Source of the DNA: Streptomyces pseudovenezuelae
GTDB taxonomy: Bacteria; Actinomycetota; Actinomycetes; Streptomycetales; Streptomycetaceae
Direction: 5' to 3'
DNA: 64,000 bases
Assembly: GCF_029892565.1 (NCBI RefSeq)
Contig: NZ_JARXVH010000005.1
Coordinates: 62,001-126,000 of the forward strand
Part shown: positions 1 through 11,651 of the stretch, one piece after another
How the letters are laid out: the number at the start of each line of letters is the position of its first letter
Position numbering within the stretch: the first letter of the stretch is position 1
The notes under the pieces: model-generated
Told to the model about the DNA's origin: nothing
Database searches by the model: none
What the model saw: the letters and a program-made list of their open reading frames with translations, nothing else
Made by a program: the position numbers and the translations under genes

Positions 1-326
1 TCCCAGGCGCGTAGCCGCCAGCCGGGGCGCGCGCTGTCGCCGTGCACCTCGACGAGGCCGGCGAGGCGGGCGGTGTCCCAGTCGGCGCGGACCTGGTGCA
101 GGGTCAGGCCCAGTTCGTCGGCCGCGCGTTCGGCGGTGGACTCGGAGAGCGTGGCCTTGCCGTCGGCGGTGACACTGTCGCTGCCCGGTCCGAGGGCGGT
201 GTCGGCCCAGCGGGCCAGGCGGGCCGCGTCGGCCAGGCCGGAGCGAGCCATTCTGGCCAGCTCGGCGGGGGCCGGTGTGCCCTCCGGGGGGCGGGGCGCG
301 GGGCGGCGCGTGGGCCGCTGGTTCAC
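1..326 (-). CDS. Uncharacterised protein, N-terminal part (runs off left edge)
   Basis: This is the first ~108 codons of a reverse-strand gene that continues past the left edge. The chosen GTG start at 326 gives an Arg/Pro-rich leader followed by a helical, acidic segment; a later ATG at 251 is an alternative start. The visible part ends in a small wing-like stretch (GLVEVHGDSARPGW), which would suit a winged-helix-like fold, but I recognise no family and assign no function. No signal peptide or membrane segment is visible. Codon use fits a real Streptomyces gene. Confidence 0.55.
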   Translation of the reverse strand, partial: MNQRPTRRPAPRPPEGTPAPAELARMARSGLADAARLARWADTALGPGSDSVTADGKATLSESTAERAADELGLTLHQVRADWDTARLAGLVEVHGDSARPGWRLRAW

Positions 327-645
327 AGCTCGGGGGGCGGCGGCCAGGGGTCGGGGGCGGACGAGTCGAAGCCTGGAGTCGCGCGGGATACGGGACGTCA
401 CGGGTGCAGTCTTCCGGTTGACGGTCGGAAAACCCAAACGGAATGTCACGGCGGGCGACGGGGATGGCCAAGGCACGGGGTCCGGCGAGCCGCTCAGGAC
501 CGAGAACCGGCCAGTGGTACGGCCTTAAACGGAATGACCGGGACCGGGGTGACGCCACCGCTGTGAGCGGGATGGCACAGCCGTTGTGAGCAGCCGCCGT
601 CCGGTCACGCAGGCGCGCATCGGCGGGGCGGGAAACGGCGCGGCG
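327..645. other. Intergenic region with no gene seen
   Basis: This 319 bp stretch lies between the start of the left-edge gene and the end of the hydrolase gene, both reverse, so it should hold the promoter of the former. The only structure noted is a 10 bp direct repeat, AAACGGAATG, at 436-445 and 527-536. Its GGAAT core resembles the -35 element of ECF-type promoters, but no matching -10 was convincing. Confidence 0.3.
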
Positions 646-1773
646 TCACATCAGCGGAGTGAGGAAACGGCGCAGCGCCTCCTCGTAGGACGCCGGGTCG
701 GCGTTCCACATGGCGCCGTGCGGGGCCTGCCGGACCGGGTGGAGGGTGACCAGGCCGGGGCGGGCGTCGGCGAGGCGGCGGGAGTGCTCCCAGGGGGCCA
801 GGGTGTCGTCCGGGCCGTGCAGGATCAGGGTCGGGACGGTGAGCTGTGCGGCGTCGGCGGCCTCGGCGGCGGGGTCGCCCCGCAGGCCGGTGCGGCCCTG
901 GGCGGCCCGTACCGCGAGCGGCAGCAGGGCGCCGGGCGTGTGACGGGCCGAGGCGAGGGCACGCAGCGTGGCCGGCCAGCTGAGCACCGGGGAGTCCAGC
1001 ACGAGCCCGGAGACGCGGTCGCACAGTCCGGAGCGCGCGGCGGCGCGCAGGGCCATGGTGGCGCCGGTGGACCAGCCGTACAGGACGACCTTCGCCGCGC
1101 CGAGGCGCACGGCGTGCCGGATCGCCGCGTCCAGGTCGCGCCACTCGGTCTCGCCGAGGTGGTGCAGGCCGTCCGGGGAGCGGGGCGCGCCGGGGTCGCC
1201 GCGGTAGGCGAGGTCGAGGACCGGGAACCGCTGGCGGTGCAGGAACTCCATGACGTTCATGGGGTGTTCGCGGGTGGCGCCGAGGCCGTGCACCGTGATC
1301 ACCCAGGTGTCCCGCACACCGGGCACGAACCAGGCGGGCAGGGCGCCGAGTTCGCCGGTGACCTCGACGTCGGTGTGGTCGAGGCCGAGGGCGGTGCCGG
1401 GGTCGCCTACGTGCACCTTCGGGGTGAGCCAGACCTTGTCGCCGGGTTCCAGGGTGCCGTGCGTGACGCGTTCCAGGCGGCGTACGACGGTGTCGGCGGA
1501 GTGGTTGGCGCTGTCGAGGACGGGCCCGACGACCGCGTGGCTGCCGTCGCCGGCCAGGCCGTAGGTGCCGGGGCGCAGGGATGCCAGGGCGCGGGTGAGG
1601 GCGATCTGGCCGGCCGCCGTGGCGTGCACGGTGAGCCGGGGTTCGGTGGGCAGCGGTCTGCCCGGCGGCGCCTTGAGCGCGGCGTCGCTCGCGAACCGGC
1701 CGGCCGCCACGGAGGCCGCGCCGGCGGCCAGGGCTACGGTGACGGCCGCGGCCGTTGCTTTGACTGTGCGCAC
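646..1773 (-). CDS. Exported or membrane-anchored alpha/beta hydrolase
   Basis: The 375-residue product starts with a short basic segment and a hydrophobic Ala/Val stretch (VKATAAAVTVALAAGAAS), which looks like a signal peptide or N-terminal anchor. It then has a serine hydrolase fold: an oxyanion segment VHGLGATREHP, the nucleophile elbow GWSTG, an acidic residue in LILHGPDD, and a C-terminal histidine in QAPHGAMW. This is the arrangement of dienelactone hydrolase or acyl-peptidase-like lipases. Substrate is unknown. The GTG start at 1773 was preferred over upstream frames because it sits directly before the signal peptide. It is followed by an aldolase gene on the same strand about 107 bp upstream of its start. 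Confidence 0.75.
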   Translation of the reverse strand: MRTVKATAAAVTVALAAGAASVAAGRFASDAALKAPPGRPLPTEPRLTVHATAAGQIALTRALASLRPGTYGLAGDGSHAVVGPVLDSANHSADTVVRRLERVTHGTLEPGDKVWLTPKVHVGDPGTALGLDHTDVEVTGELGALPAWFVPGVRDTWVITVHGLGATREHPMNVMEFLHRQRFPVLDLAYRGDPGAPRSPDGLHHLGETEWRDLDAAIRHAVRLGAAKVVLYGWSTGATMALRAAARSGLCDRVSGLVLDSPVLSWPATLRALASARHTPGALLPLAVRAAQGRTGLRGDPAAEAADAAQLTVPTLILHGPDDTLAPWEHSRRLADARPGLVTLHPVRQAPHGAMWNADPASYEEALRRFLTPLM

Positions 1774-1880
1774 CCGTCCAGTGTCGTGGCGGACCCGGTC
1801 ACCGGCCAGCCGGAGGGAGGGACGGGTGACATCTCTTGTGAAGCGCCGCCTCTCGGCCTCACCCCCGTCGCGCCCCGCCC

Positions 1881-2612
1881 TCAGCCCCGCTGCCCGTACC
1901 CCCGCAACTTCTCCCCCACCTCCGCCAGCTGCTCCCCCGTGAGCAGCGTCGGTGACAGCCCCGGTACCGAGGACGCCGTCAGCCACAGGCGGCACATCCA
2001 CTCCAGTTGGGCCGTGCGGTCGTAGGCCTGGTCGAGGGTGGCGCCGTGGGTGACCGTGCCGTGGTTCTGGAGGAGGCAGCCGGAGCGGTCGGTGAGGGCG
2101 CGGAGCATGTTCTCGGCCAACTCCTCGGTGCCGTATGCCGCATAAGGGGCGACTCGAACGGGCCCGCCGAGGGCGCTGGTCATGTAGTGGATCGCCGGGA
2201 GTTCGGGGACGAGCGTCGAGACGGCCGTCGCGTGCACGGCGTGGGTGTGGACGACGGCGAGCGCGTCGGTCGTGCGGTACACGGCGAGGTGCATCGGCAG
2301 TTCGCTGGTCGGGATCAGGGTGCCGAGGACCTGCCGGCCGTCGAGGTCGACGCCGGTCACGTCGTCAGGCGTCAGCCGGTCGTAGGGCACGCCCGACGGT
2401 GTGACCAGCACGGTGTCTCCGACGCGCACCGAGACGTTGCCGGAGGTGCCGACGACCAGGCCGTCGGACACCGTGCGGCGGGCCGTCGCGACGAGGGACT
2501 CCCAGGCCTCCGCCTCGTCCGCGTGCACGGCTCTCCCCCACGCCTCCGGCACACCCTGCGCGCCCCCTCGCACGCCCCGTTCGTCCCGCCCGTCCCGCCG
2601 CTGCTCGACCAT
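1881..2612 (-). CDS. Class II aldolase/adducin family protein, sugar-phosphate aldolase-like
   Basis: The 243-residue product has the fold signature of L-fuculose-phosphate/L-ribulose-phosphate aldolases. TSGNVSVR is the phosphate-binding loop, the SELPMH..VY segment supplies the catalytic acid region, HTHAVHATA gives paired zinc-binding histidines, and QNHGTVTHG gives the third zinc ligand. These enzymes reversibly cleave a sugar 1-phosphate to dihydroxyacetone phosphate and an aldehyde; which sugar is used here cannot be told. The ATG at 2612 follows no strong ribosome site, and an internal GTG (VHADEAEAW) is an alternative start. It is divergent from the lysozyme gene. Confidence 0.8.
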   Translation of the reverse strand: MVEQRRDGRDERGVRGGAQGVPEAWGRAVHADEAEAWESLVATARRTVSDGLVVGTSGNVSVRVGDTVLVTPSGVPYDRLTPDDVTGVDLDGRQVLGTLIPTSELPMHLAVYRTTDALAVVHTHAVHATAVSTLVPELPAIHYMTSALGGPVRVAPYAAYGTEELAENMLRALTDRSGCLLQNHGTVTHGATLDQAYDRTAQLEWMCRLWLTASSVPGLSPTLLTGEQLAEVGEKLRGYGQRG

Positions 2613-2684
2613 GGCGCGATCCTGCCAGCCGGGCCCCCGAACCGCCGCCGGATCGGAGCACCTTAGGGCGGCAGTCGCACCTCC

Positions 2685-2760
2685 GGAAGATCGCGTATGG
2701 GGATATACCACCCCAAGCACCGCGCTTGGCCGGGGATCGACGACCGTTCGATGATCTTCC
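2685..2760 (+). promoter_or_regulatory. Structured leader upstream of lysozyme gene (nested stems)
   Basis: An outer inverted repeat GGAAGATC (2685-2692) / GATCTTCC (2753-2760) encloses a perfect inner hairpin CCAAGC-ACCGC-GCTTGG (2713-2729) extended by CC and GGGG. It lies 48 bp before the lysozyme start in the divergent region. It could be a cis-acting RNA element or a pair of protein sites; it does not match a riboswitch class I recognise. Confidence 0.4.
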
Positions 2761-2808
2761 AGTAGCCTCCGGGTGTTTTGTCCGCACATCGCCATTCCGG
2801 GGGGAAAT

Positions 2809-3579
2809 ATGGCCCGTGGCCGCACACCTTTCCGCGCACCTCTGCGCACACCCTTCCGCCGTCGCAGTCACGTCATCGCGGCCTGCGTGGCGGCGCTGGC
2901 CGTCGGCGGAACCCTGCTCGCCGAACTCCCCGCCTCCGCCGCGAGCCTGCCGAAGGGGCACGACGTCTCCTCGCACCAGAAGAACGTCGACTGGGCCAGC
3001 GCGAAGGCCAAGGGCGCCAAGTTCGTCTACATCAAGGCGACCGAGTCCACGACCTACCAGAACCCCTACTTCGGCCGGCAGTACGACGGCGCCCGCGGCG
3101 CCGGCATCATCCGCGGGGCGTACCACTTCGCGCTGCCGAACAAGTCGTCGGGCAAGACCCAGGCGGCGTACTTCGTGCGGCACGGCGGCGCGTGGACCGC
3201 GGACGGGTGGACGCTGCCGCCCGCGCTCGACATCGAGTACAACCCGTACGACTCCAAGCAGAAGTGCTACGGGCTGAGCAGGGCGAGCATGGTCGGCTGG
3301 ATCAGGTCGTTCAGCAGCGAGGTGCAGCGGCTGACCGGGCGCCGGCCGGTGATCTACACGACCGCCCACTGGTGGACCCTGTGCACCGGCGGCAGCGGCG
3401 CGCTCGCCGCGAACCCGCTGTGGATCGCCCGCCACGACTCCGCGGACGCGGGATCGCTGCCGGCCGGTTGGTCGTACTGGACCTTCTGGCAGTACGACAA
3501 CAGCGGCAGCCTGCCGGGTGATCAGAATCTCTTCAACGGGACCCAGGCACGGCTGAAGAGGTTCGCCCGGGGCCACTAG
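2809..3579 (+). CDS. Secreted GH25 lysozyme (N-acetylmuramidase)
   Basis: The 256-residue product has an Arg-rich N-terminus and a hydrophobic core ending in LPASA-A, a standard Sec signal peptide. The mature part is a complete glycoside hydrolase family 25 domain: GHDVSSHQ carries the catalytic aspartate, IKATES and RGAYHFA line the cleft, LDIEYN holds the catalytic glutamate, and the WQYDNSG motif lies near the C-terminus. GH25 enzymes cleave the MurNAc-GlcNAc bond of peptidoglycan outside the cell. The ATG at 2809 is preceded by a GGGGGGAA ribosome site; an in-frame GTG at 2773 lacks one. It stands alone, with the phosphate transporter downstream. Confidence 0.93.
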   Translation: MARGRTPFRAPLRTPFRRRSHVIAACVAALAVGGTLLAELPASAASLPKGHDVSSHQKNVDWASAKAKGAKFVYIKATESTTYQNPYFGRQYDGARGAGIIRGAYHFALPNKSSGKTQAAYFVRHGGAWTADGWTLPPALDIEYNPYDSKQKCYGLSRASMVGWIRSFSSEVQRLTGRRPVIYTTAHWWTLCTGGSGALAANPLWIARHDSADAGSLPAGWSYWTFWQYDNSGSLPGDQNLFNGTQARLKRFARGH

Positions 3580-3653
3580 CCAAGGGGCGCCGGAGCCGCC
3601 GGGACGGACCGGTGCGACACCCCTCGGTTTCATACACCACCAAGCCCCCCTCA

Positions 3654-3675
3654 GTTCACTTTCCGTTCATTCAGG
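3654..3675 (+). promoter_or_regulatory. PHO-box-like direct repeats (PhoP site) upstream of pit gene
   Basis: Two adjacent 11 nt units, GTTCACTTTCC (3654-3664) and GTTCATTCAGG (3665-3675), share GTTCA at the same phase, as in Streptomyces PhoP binding sites; a further GTTCA lies at 3684-3688. They sit 48-69 bp before the phosphate transporter start. Phosphate control is inferred from this match and the gene's function. Confidence 0.6.
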
Positions 3676-3722
3676 TTGCCTACGTTCAATCGGCCGATGA
3701 CCTCGAACGATTGCCTGGGTAA

Positions 3723-4961
3723 ATGGAAAACTTCTCGCTGATCCTCGCGATTGTGGTCGTCACCGCACTCGCGTTCGATTTTACGAACGGTTTTCACGAC
3801 ACCGCCAACGCGATGGCCACCACCATCTCGACCGGTGCGCTCAAGCCCAAGGTGGCGGTGGCGATGTCCGCCGCGCTCAACCTGGTGGGCGCCTTCCTCT
3901 CCGTGGAGGTCGCCAACACGATCTCCAAGGGTCTCGTCGACGAGACCGGCATCCGTCCCGAGGTCATCTTCGCCGCCCTGGTCGGCGCGATCCTCTGGAA
4001 CCTGGTGACCTGGCTCGTAGGCCTGCCGTCCAGTTCCTCGCACGCCCTCATGGGCGGTCTGATCGGCGCGACCATCGCCTCGGCGGGCACGGGTGCGGTG
4101 CATGGCGACGCGCTCGTCACCAAGGTGCTGCTCCCGGCGATCGCCGCCCCGATCGTGGCCGGTGTCGCCGCGCTGCTCGCGACCCGCCTGTCCTACACCC
4201 TCGGCAAGAAGGCCGACGGCAAGGCCGCCGCGAAGGGCTACCGGGCCGGTCAGATCGCCTCCGCCGGGCTGGTCTCGCTGGCCCACGGCACCAACGACGC
4301 GCAGAAGACGATGGGCATCATCACCCTCGCCCTGGTCGCCGGTGGCGCCGTCGCCCCCGACTCCGACCCGCCCACCTGGGTCATCCTCTCCGCCGGTCTC
4401 GCCATCGCGCTGGGCACCTACCTCGGCGGCTGGCGCATCATCCGCACCATGGGCACGGGCCTGACCGAGCTTCAGCCGCAGCAGGGCTTCGCCGCCCAGA
4501 CCAGCGCGGCCACGGCCATCCTGGCCTCCTCGCACCTCGGCTTCTCGCTCTCCACCACGCACGTCGTCTCCGGCTCGGTGATGGGCGCGGGCCTCGGCCG
4601 CAAGGGCGGTGTGGTCCGCTGGTCGACCGCGACCCGCATGTTCGTCGCCTGGGGCCTGACTCTGCCGGCCGCCGCCCTGGTGGGCGCGCTCGCCGAGTCC
4701 GTCACCGACCTCGGCGACTGGGGCACGGCGGTCGTCGCCGCCTTCCTGATCACCTCCAGCGCGGCCATCTGGAAGCTCTCCCGCCGCGAGGTCGTCGACC
4801 ACAACAACGTCAACGCCACCGACGAGCCGGCCGGCGTGGTGACCACGGCGATCGCCGCCGTGACCCCACCCCCGGCGGGCCCGGTGACCGACGACCTGAC
4901 GGCCACGATCCCGGCCCCCGCGACCGACCCGGCCGCCCCGTCGACCGCCCCCGCCCTCTGA
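3723..4961 (+). CDS. pitH2: Low-affinity inorganic phosphate transporter, PiT family
   Basis: The 412-residue integral membrane protein opens with the PiT signature FDFTNGFHDTANAMAT and contains the second repeat LAHGTNDAQKTMG near residue 190; these inverted duplicated motifs define Pi:cation symporters. About ten hydrophobic segments are visible, followed by a Pro/Ala/Thr-rich cytoplasmic tail of ~60 residues. It would import phosphate with a divalent metal or proton across the cell membrane. The ATG at 3723 has only a weak ribosome site but starts exactly at the conserved N-terminus. The symbol follows the syntenic S. coelicolor gene from memory. A small membrane protein gene follows 33 bp downstream, probably in the same transcript. 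Confidence 0.9.
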   Translation: MENFSLILAIVVVTALAFDFTNGFHDTANAMATTISTGALKPKVAVAMSAALNLVGAFLSVEVANTISKGLVDETGIRPEVIFAALVGAILWNLVTWLVGLPSSSSHALMGGLIGATIASAGTGAVHGDALVTKVLLPAIAAPIVAGVAALLATRLSYTLGKKADGKAAAKGYRAGQIASAGLVSLAHGTNDAQKTMGIITLALVAGGAVAPDSDPPTWVILSAGLAIALGTYLGGWRIIRTMGTGLTELQPQQGFAAQTSAATAILASSHLGFSLSTTHVVSGSVMGAGLGRKGGVVRWSTATRMFVAWGLTLPAAALVGALAESVTDLGDWGTAVVAAFLITSSAAIWKLSRREVVDHNNVNATDEPAGVVTTAIAAVTPPPAGPVTDDLTATIPAPATDPAAPSTAPAL

Positions 4962-4994
4962 GCCCCGCCCACCGGTAACGAAGGAATCACCAGC

Positions 4995-5216
4995 ATGCAG
5001 ATCGACTGGGCGACTCTCGGCTCCGTCTTCGGCGTCAGCCTCGTGGTCACCGTGGGCCTCGTGGCCCTGTTCACCCTCGGCGTCGCGGGCCTGTCCCGCC
5101 AGGAGAAGGCCACCGCGCAGGGCGGCTCGGCCGGCCTCGCGGTGACCGGCGCGTACCTCTGCTTCGCGGCGTGCGCGGCGGCTGTGGCGTACGGGATCTC
5201 GCTGATCGTCGCCTGA
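4995..5216 (+). CDS. Small conserved membrane protein after the phosphate transporter
   Basis: This 73-residue protein has two hydrophobic helices (roughly residues 8-32 and 48-72) separated by a polar, Lys/Gln-containing loop (SRQEKATAQGG). A GAAGGA ribosome site precedes the ATG. Close spacing to the PiT gene suggests co-transcription and perhaps an accessory role in phosphate transport, but that is inference; the family has no known function that I can name. The cobalamin riboswitch begins about 70 bp after its stop codon. Confidence 0.75.
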   Translation: MQIDWATLGSVFGVSLVVTVGLVALFTLGVAGLSRQEKATAQGGSAGLAVTGAYLCFAACAAAVAYGISLIVA

Positions 5217-5287
5217 TCGCCGGCTGACCTACGACGGCCCTCGTGTGGGCCTCAGCACACTCTCCCGTCGCAGGTCAGCGGCAAGTT

Positions 5288-5421
5288 GACGGCTCTTCCA
5301 GGCCCGTGGTGGACTGCCGGGGCCAAGTACGGCGGCAAGAGAGGAAGCCGGTGCGAGTCCGGCGCGGTCCCGCCACTGTCACCGGGGTAGGTAGTCCCGG
5401 GAGCCAGGAACTCTCGCCGTC
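5288..5421 (+). promoter_or_regulatory. Adenosylcobalamin riboswitch
   Basis: The core GGAAGCCGGTGCGAGTCC (from 5343) continuing into GGCGCGGTCCCGCCACTGT is the B12 box, and GAGCCAGGAACTCTCGCC matches the conserved 3' segment. The outer P1 stem closes perfectly: GACGGC (5288-5293) with GCCGTC (5416-5421). Downstream, a hairpin CAGGG/CCCTG (5435-5452) sits directly before a GAGGA ribosome site (5456-5460), so ligand binding probably controls translation of the leader frame and the cob operon; no U-rich terminator is seen. Binding of the coenzyme should repress. Confidence 0.92.
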
Positions 5422-5469
5422 GCTCTCTTCGAACCAGGGCGCGGACACCCTGAGTGAGGACAATTCGCC

Positions 5470-5529
5470 ATGCGCGGCCGCCTGTTGAGGTCCATCACCC
5501 GAGCTCTGCCCGACCCGACGGCCGGCTGA
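5470..5529 (+). CDS. 19-residue leader peptide frame before cbiB
   Basis: An ATG at 5470 lies 9 nt after a clear GAGGA ribosome site and opens a 19-codon frame (MRGRLLRSITRALPDPTAG) ending in TGA at 5527-5529. The cbiB ATG follows 4 nt later and has no ribosome site of its own. This suggests the riboswitch controls access to the leader's ribosome site, with cbiB translated by coupling. The alternative is that the whole sequence is untranslated leader. Confidence 0.5.
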   Translation: MRGRLLRSITRALPDPTAG

Positions 5530-5533
5530 GCCG

Positions 5534-6478
5534 ATGCGTGCCGATCGCGTCTTCGCGTACGGCGCCGCCGCCGGCCTCCTCGGTGACCATCTGCTCGGCG
5601 ATCCGCGCCGCGGCCATCCGGTCGCCGCGTTCGGCCGCGCCGCCGGCGCCGTGGAGCGCGCGCTGTGGCGCGACCACCGCGGGTGGGGCGCCCTGCACAC
5701 CGCCGTGTGCGCGGGCGGCGCCGTCGCCCTCGCCGCCGTCGCAAGCTCCGCCGTACGCCCCTCTCGTGCCGCCTCCGTCGCGCTGACCGCCGCCGCCACC
5801 TGGGCCGTCGTCGGCGGTACCTCCCTCGCCCGCGAGGCCGGGGCCATCGGTCGGGCGCTGGAGGCCGGGGACATCGAGGGCGCGCGGACGCGACTGCCCC
5901 ATCTCTGCGGGCGCGACCCCCAGGCCCTCGACGCCGACGGGATCGCCCGGGCCGTCGTCGAGTCCGTCGCCGAGAACACCTCCGACGCGGTGGTGGGCGC
6001 GCTGGTGTGGGGTGCGGTGGCGGGCGTGCCGGGGCTCGTCGGCTTCCGGGCCGTGAACACCCTCGACGCCATGGTCGGGCACAAGTCGGCCAAGTACCGC
6101 CGCTACGGCTGGGCTTCGGCCCGCCTCGACGACGTGGCCGGCTGGCCGGGGGCGCGGCTCACCGCCGTCCTCGCGAGCGTGGCGGGCGACGATCCGCGCG
6201 GGGCGATACGCGCCTGGCGCACCGACGCCGGCAAGCACCCGAGCCCCAACGCCGGGCCCGTGGAGGCCTCGTTCGCGGGGGCGCTCGGGGTACGGCTGGG
6301 CGGGACGCTGGCCTACGGCGGGCGGGTCGAGCACCGGCCCGTGCTCAACGGGGCCGCAGGGCGCGCCGTCGCCACACAGGACATCGAGCGGGCCGTACGG
6401 CTGTCCCGGCGCGTCGGTCTGCTCGCGCTCGGCGTGAGTGTCGCCGGGCGGCTGCTCGCGAAGGGGCGTAGGTCATGA
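5534..6478 (+). CDS. cbiB: Adenosylcobinamide-phosphate synthase
   Basis: The 314-residue membrane protein belongs to the CbiB/CobD family, which attaches (R)-1-amino-2-propanol (or its phosphate) to adenosylcobyric acid to make adenosylcobinamide. Diagnostic features are the N-terminal LLGDHLLGDPRRGHPVAAFGR, the central VESVAENTSDAVVGALVWG, FRAVNTLDAMVGHKSAKYRRYGWASARLDD, and HPSPNAGPVEASFAGALGVRLGG. Several hydrophobic helices are present. It is the first full gene of the riboswitch-controlled operon and overlaps cobQ by 4 bp (ATGA). Length is normal for the family. Confidence 0.93.
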   Translation: MRADRVFAYGAAAGLLGDHLLGDPRRGHPVAAFGRAAGAVERALWRDHRGWGALHTAVCAGGAVALAAVASSAVRPSRAASVALTAAATWAVVGGTSLAREAGAIGRALEAGDIEGARTRLPHLCGRDPQALDADGIARAVVESVAENTSDAVVGALVWGAVAGVPGLVGFRAVNTLDAMVGHKSAKYRRYGWASARLDDVAGWPGARLTAVLASVAGDDPRGAIRAWRTDAGKHPSPNAGPVEASFAGALGVRLGGTLAYGGRVEHRPVLNGAAGRAVATQDIERAVRLSRRVGLLALGVSVAGRLLAKGRRS

Positions 6479-7982
6479 GCGGCGGCGGACTGTTGGTCGC
6501 CGGGACCACCTCGGACGCCGGCAAGAGTGTCGTGACGGCCGGGATCTGCCGGTGGCTGGTGCGGCAGGGGGTCAAGGTCGCGCCCTTCAAGGCGCAGAAC
6601 ATGTCCCTCAATTCGTTCGTCACGCGCGAAGGGGCCGAGATCGGGCGGGCGCAGGCCATGCAGGCGCAGGCCTGCCGGATCGAGCCGACCGCGCTGATGA
6701 ATCCCGTGCTGCTCAAGCCCGGTGGCGAGCGGAGCAGTCAGGTCGTGCTCATGGGCAAGCCCGTGGGTGAGATGAGTGCGCGTGGCTACCACGGTGGTCG
6801 GCAGGAACGGTTGCTCGGGACCGTGCTCGACTGTCTCGCCGAGTTGCGGGGCACGTATGACGCGGTGATCTGTGAGGGGGCCGGCAGTCCGGCCGAGATC
6901 AATCTGCGGCGGACCGACATCGTGAACATGGGGATCGCACGGAATGCGCGGCTGCCCGTGCTCGTGGTGGGCGACATCGACCGCGGGGGCGTCTTCGCCT
7001 CCTTCTTCGGAACGGTCGCGCTGCTCTCACCCGAGGACCAGGCGCTCATCGCCGGGTTCGTCGTCAACAAGTTCCGGGGCGACGTGTCGCTGCTGGAGCC
7101 GGGGTTGGAGATGCTCCTCGGCCTCACCGGGCGGCGGACGTACGGCGTCCTGCCGTTCCAGCACGGCCTCGGGATCGACGAAGAAGACGGGCTGCGGATC
7201 TCGCTGCGCGGCACCGTACGCGAGTCGAACACCGCGTCGCCCGTCGGCGAGGACGTGCTGCGCGTCGCCGTCTGCGCGATCCCGCTCATGTCCAACTTCA
7301 CGGACGTGGACGCGCTGGCCGCCGAACCGGGCGTCGTCGTGCGGTTCGTGGACCGGCCCGAGGAGTTGGCCGACGCCGATCTCGTCGTGATCCCGGGGAC
7401 CCGGGGCACGGTGAAGGCGCTGGAGTGGCTGCGGGAGCGCGGACTCGCGGACGCTCTGGTCCGCAGGGCCGCCGAGCAGCGGCCGATCCTCGGTATCTGC
7501 GGTGGTTTCCAGGTCCTCGGCGAGCACATCGAGGACGAGGTCGAGAGCCGGCGCGGACACGTGGACGGGCTCGGGGTGCTGCCCCTGCGGGTGCGGTTCG
7601 CGCGCGAGAAGACCCTCACCAGGCCGGTGGGAGAAGCCCTCGGCGAGCAGGTCGAGGGGTACGAGATCCATCACGGGGTCGCCGAAGTAGTAGGCGGGGA
7701 AGCCTTCTTGGACGGGTGCCGGGTCGGTCAGACCTGGGGCACGCACTGGCACGGCTCGCTGGAGTCGGACGGTTTCCGGCGGGCGTTTCTGCGCGAAGTG
7801 GCGGCTGCCGCGGGGCGCCGGTTCGTGCCTGCCGCCGACACCTCGTTCGCCGCGCTGCGCGAGGAGCAGCTCGACCGGCTCGGCGACCTGATCGAACAGC
7901 ACGCGGACACGGACGCGCTGTGGCGGCTCATCGAGTCCGGCGCGCCGCAAGGACTGCCTTTCATTCCACCGGGAGCGCCCGC

Positions 7983-7986
<4 letters not shown>
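6475..7986 (+). CDS. cobQ: Cobyric acid synthase (glutamine-hydrolysing)
   Basis: The 503-residue enzyme amidates carboxylates b, d, e and g of adenosylcobyrinic acid a,c-diamide using glutamine and ATP. The N-terminal dethiobiotin-synthetase-like P-loop is modified to AGTTSDAGKSVVTAGICRW, followed by KAQNMSLNSFVT, which is typical of CobQ. The C-terminal class I glutamine amidotransferase domain has the nucleophile in ILGICGGFQVLG and the histidine in EGYEIHHG. It overlaps cbiB and cobN by 4 bp each, so translation is likely coupled. Confidence 0.95.

Positions 7987-11647
<3,661 letters not shown>

Positions 11648-11651
<4 letters not shown>

Noticed and set aside
2613..2808. c-di-AMP (ydaO) riboswitch before lysozyme gene
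   Set aside because: The known conserved core is not present in the leader; only simple nested stems are seen.
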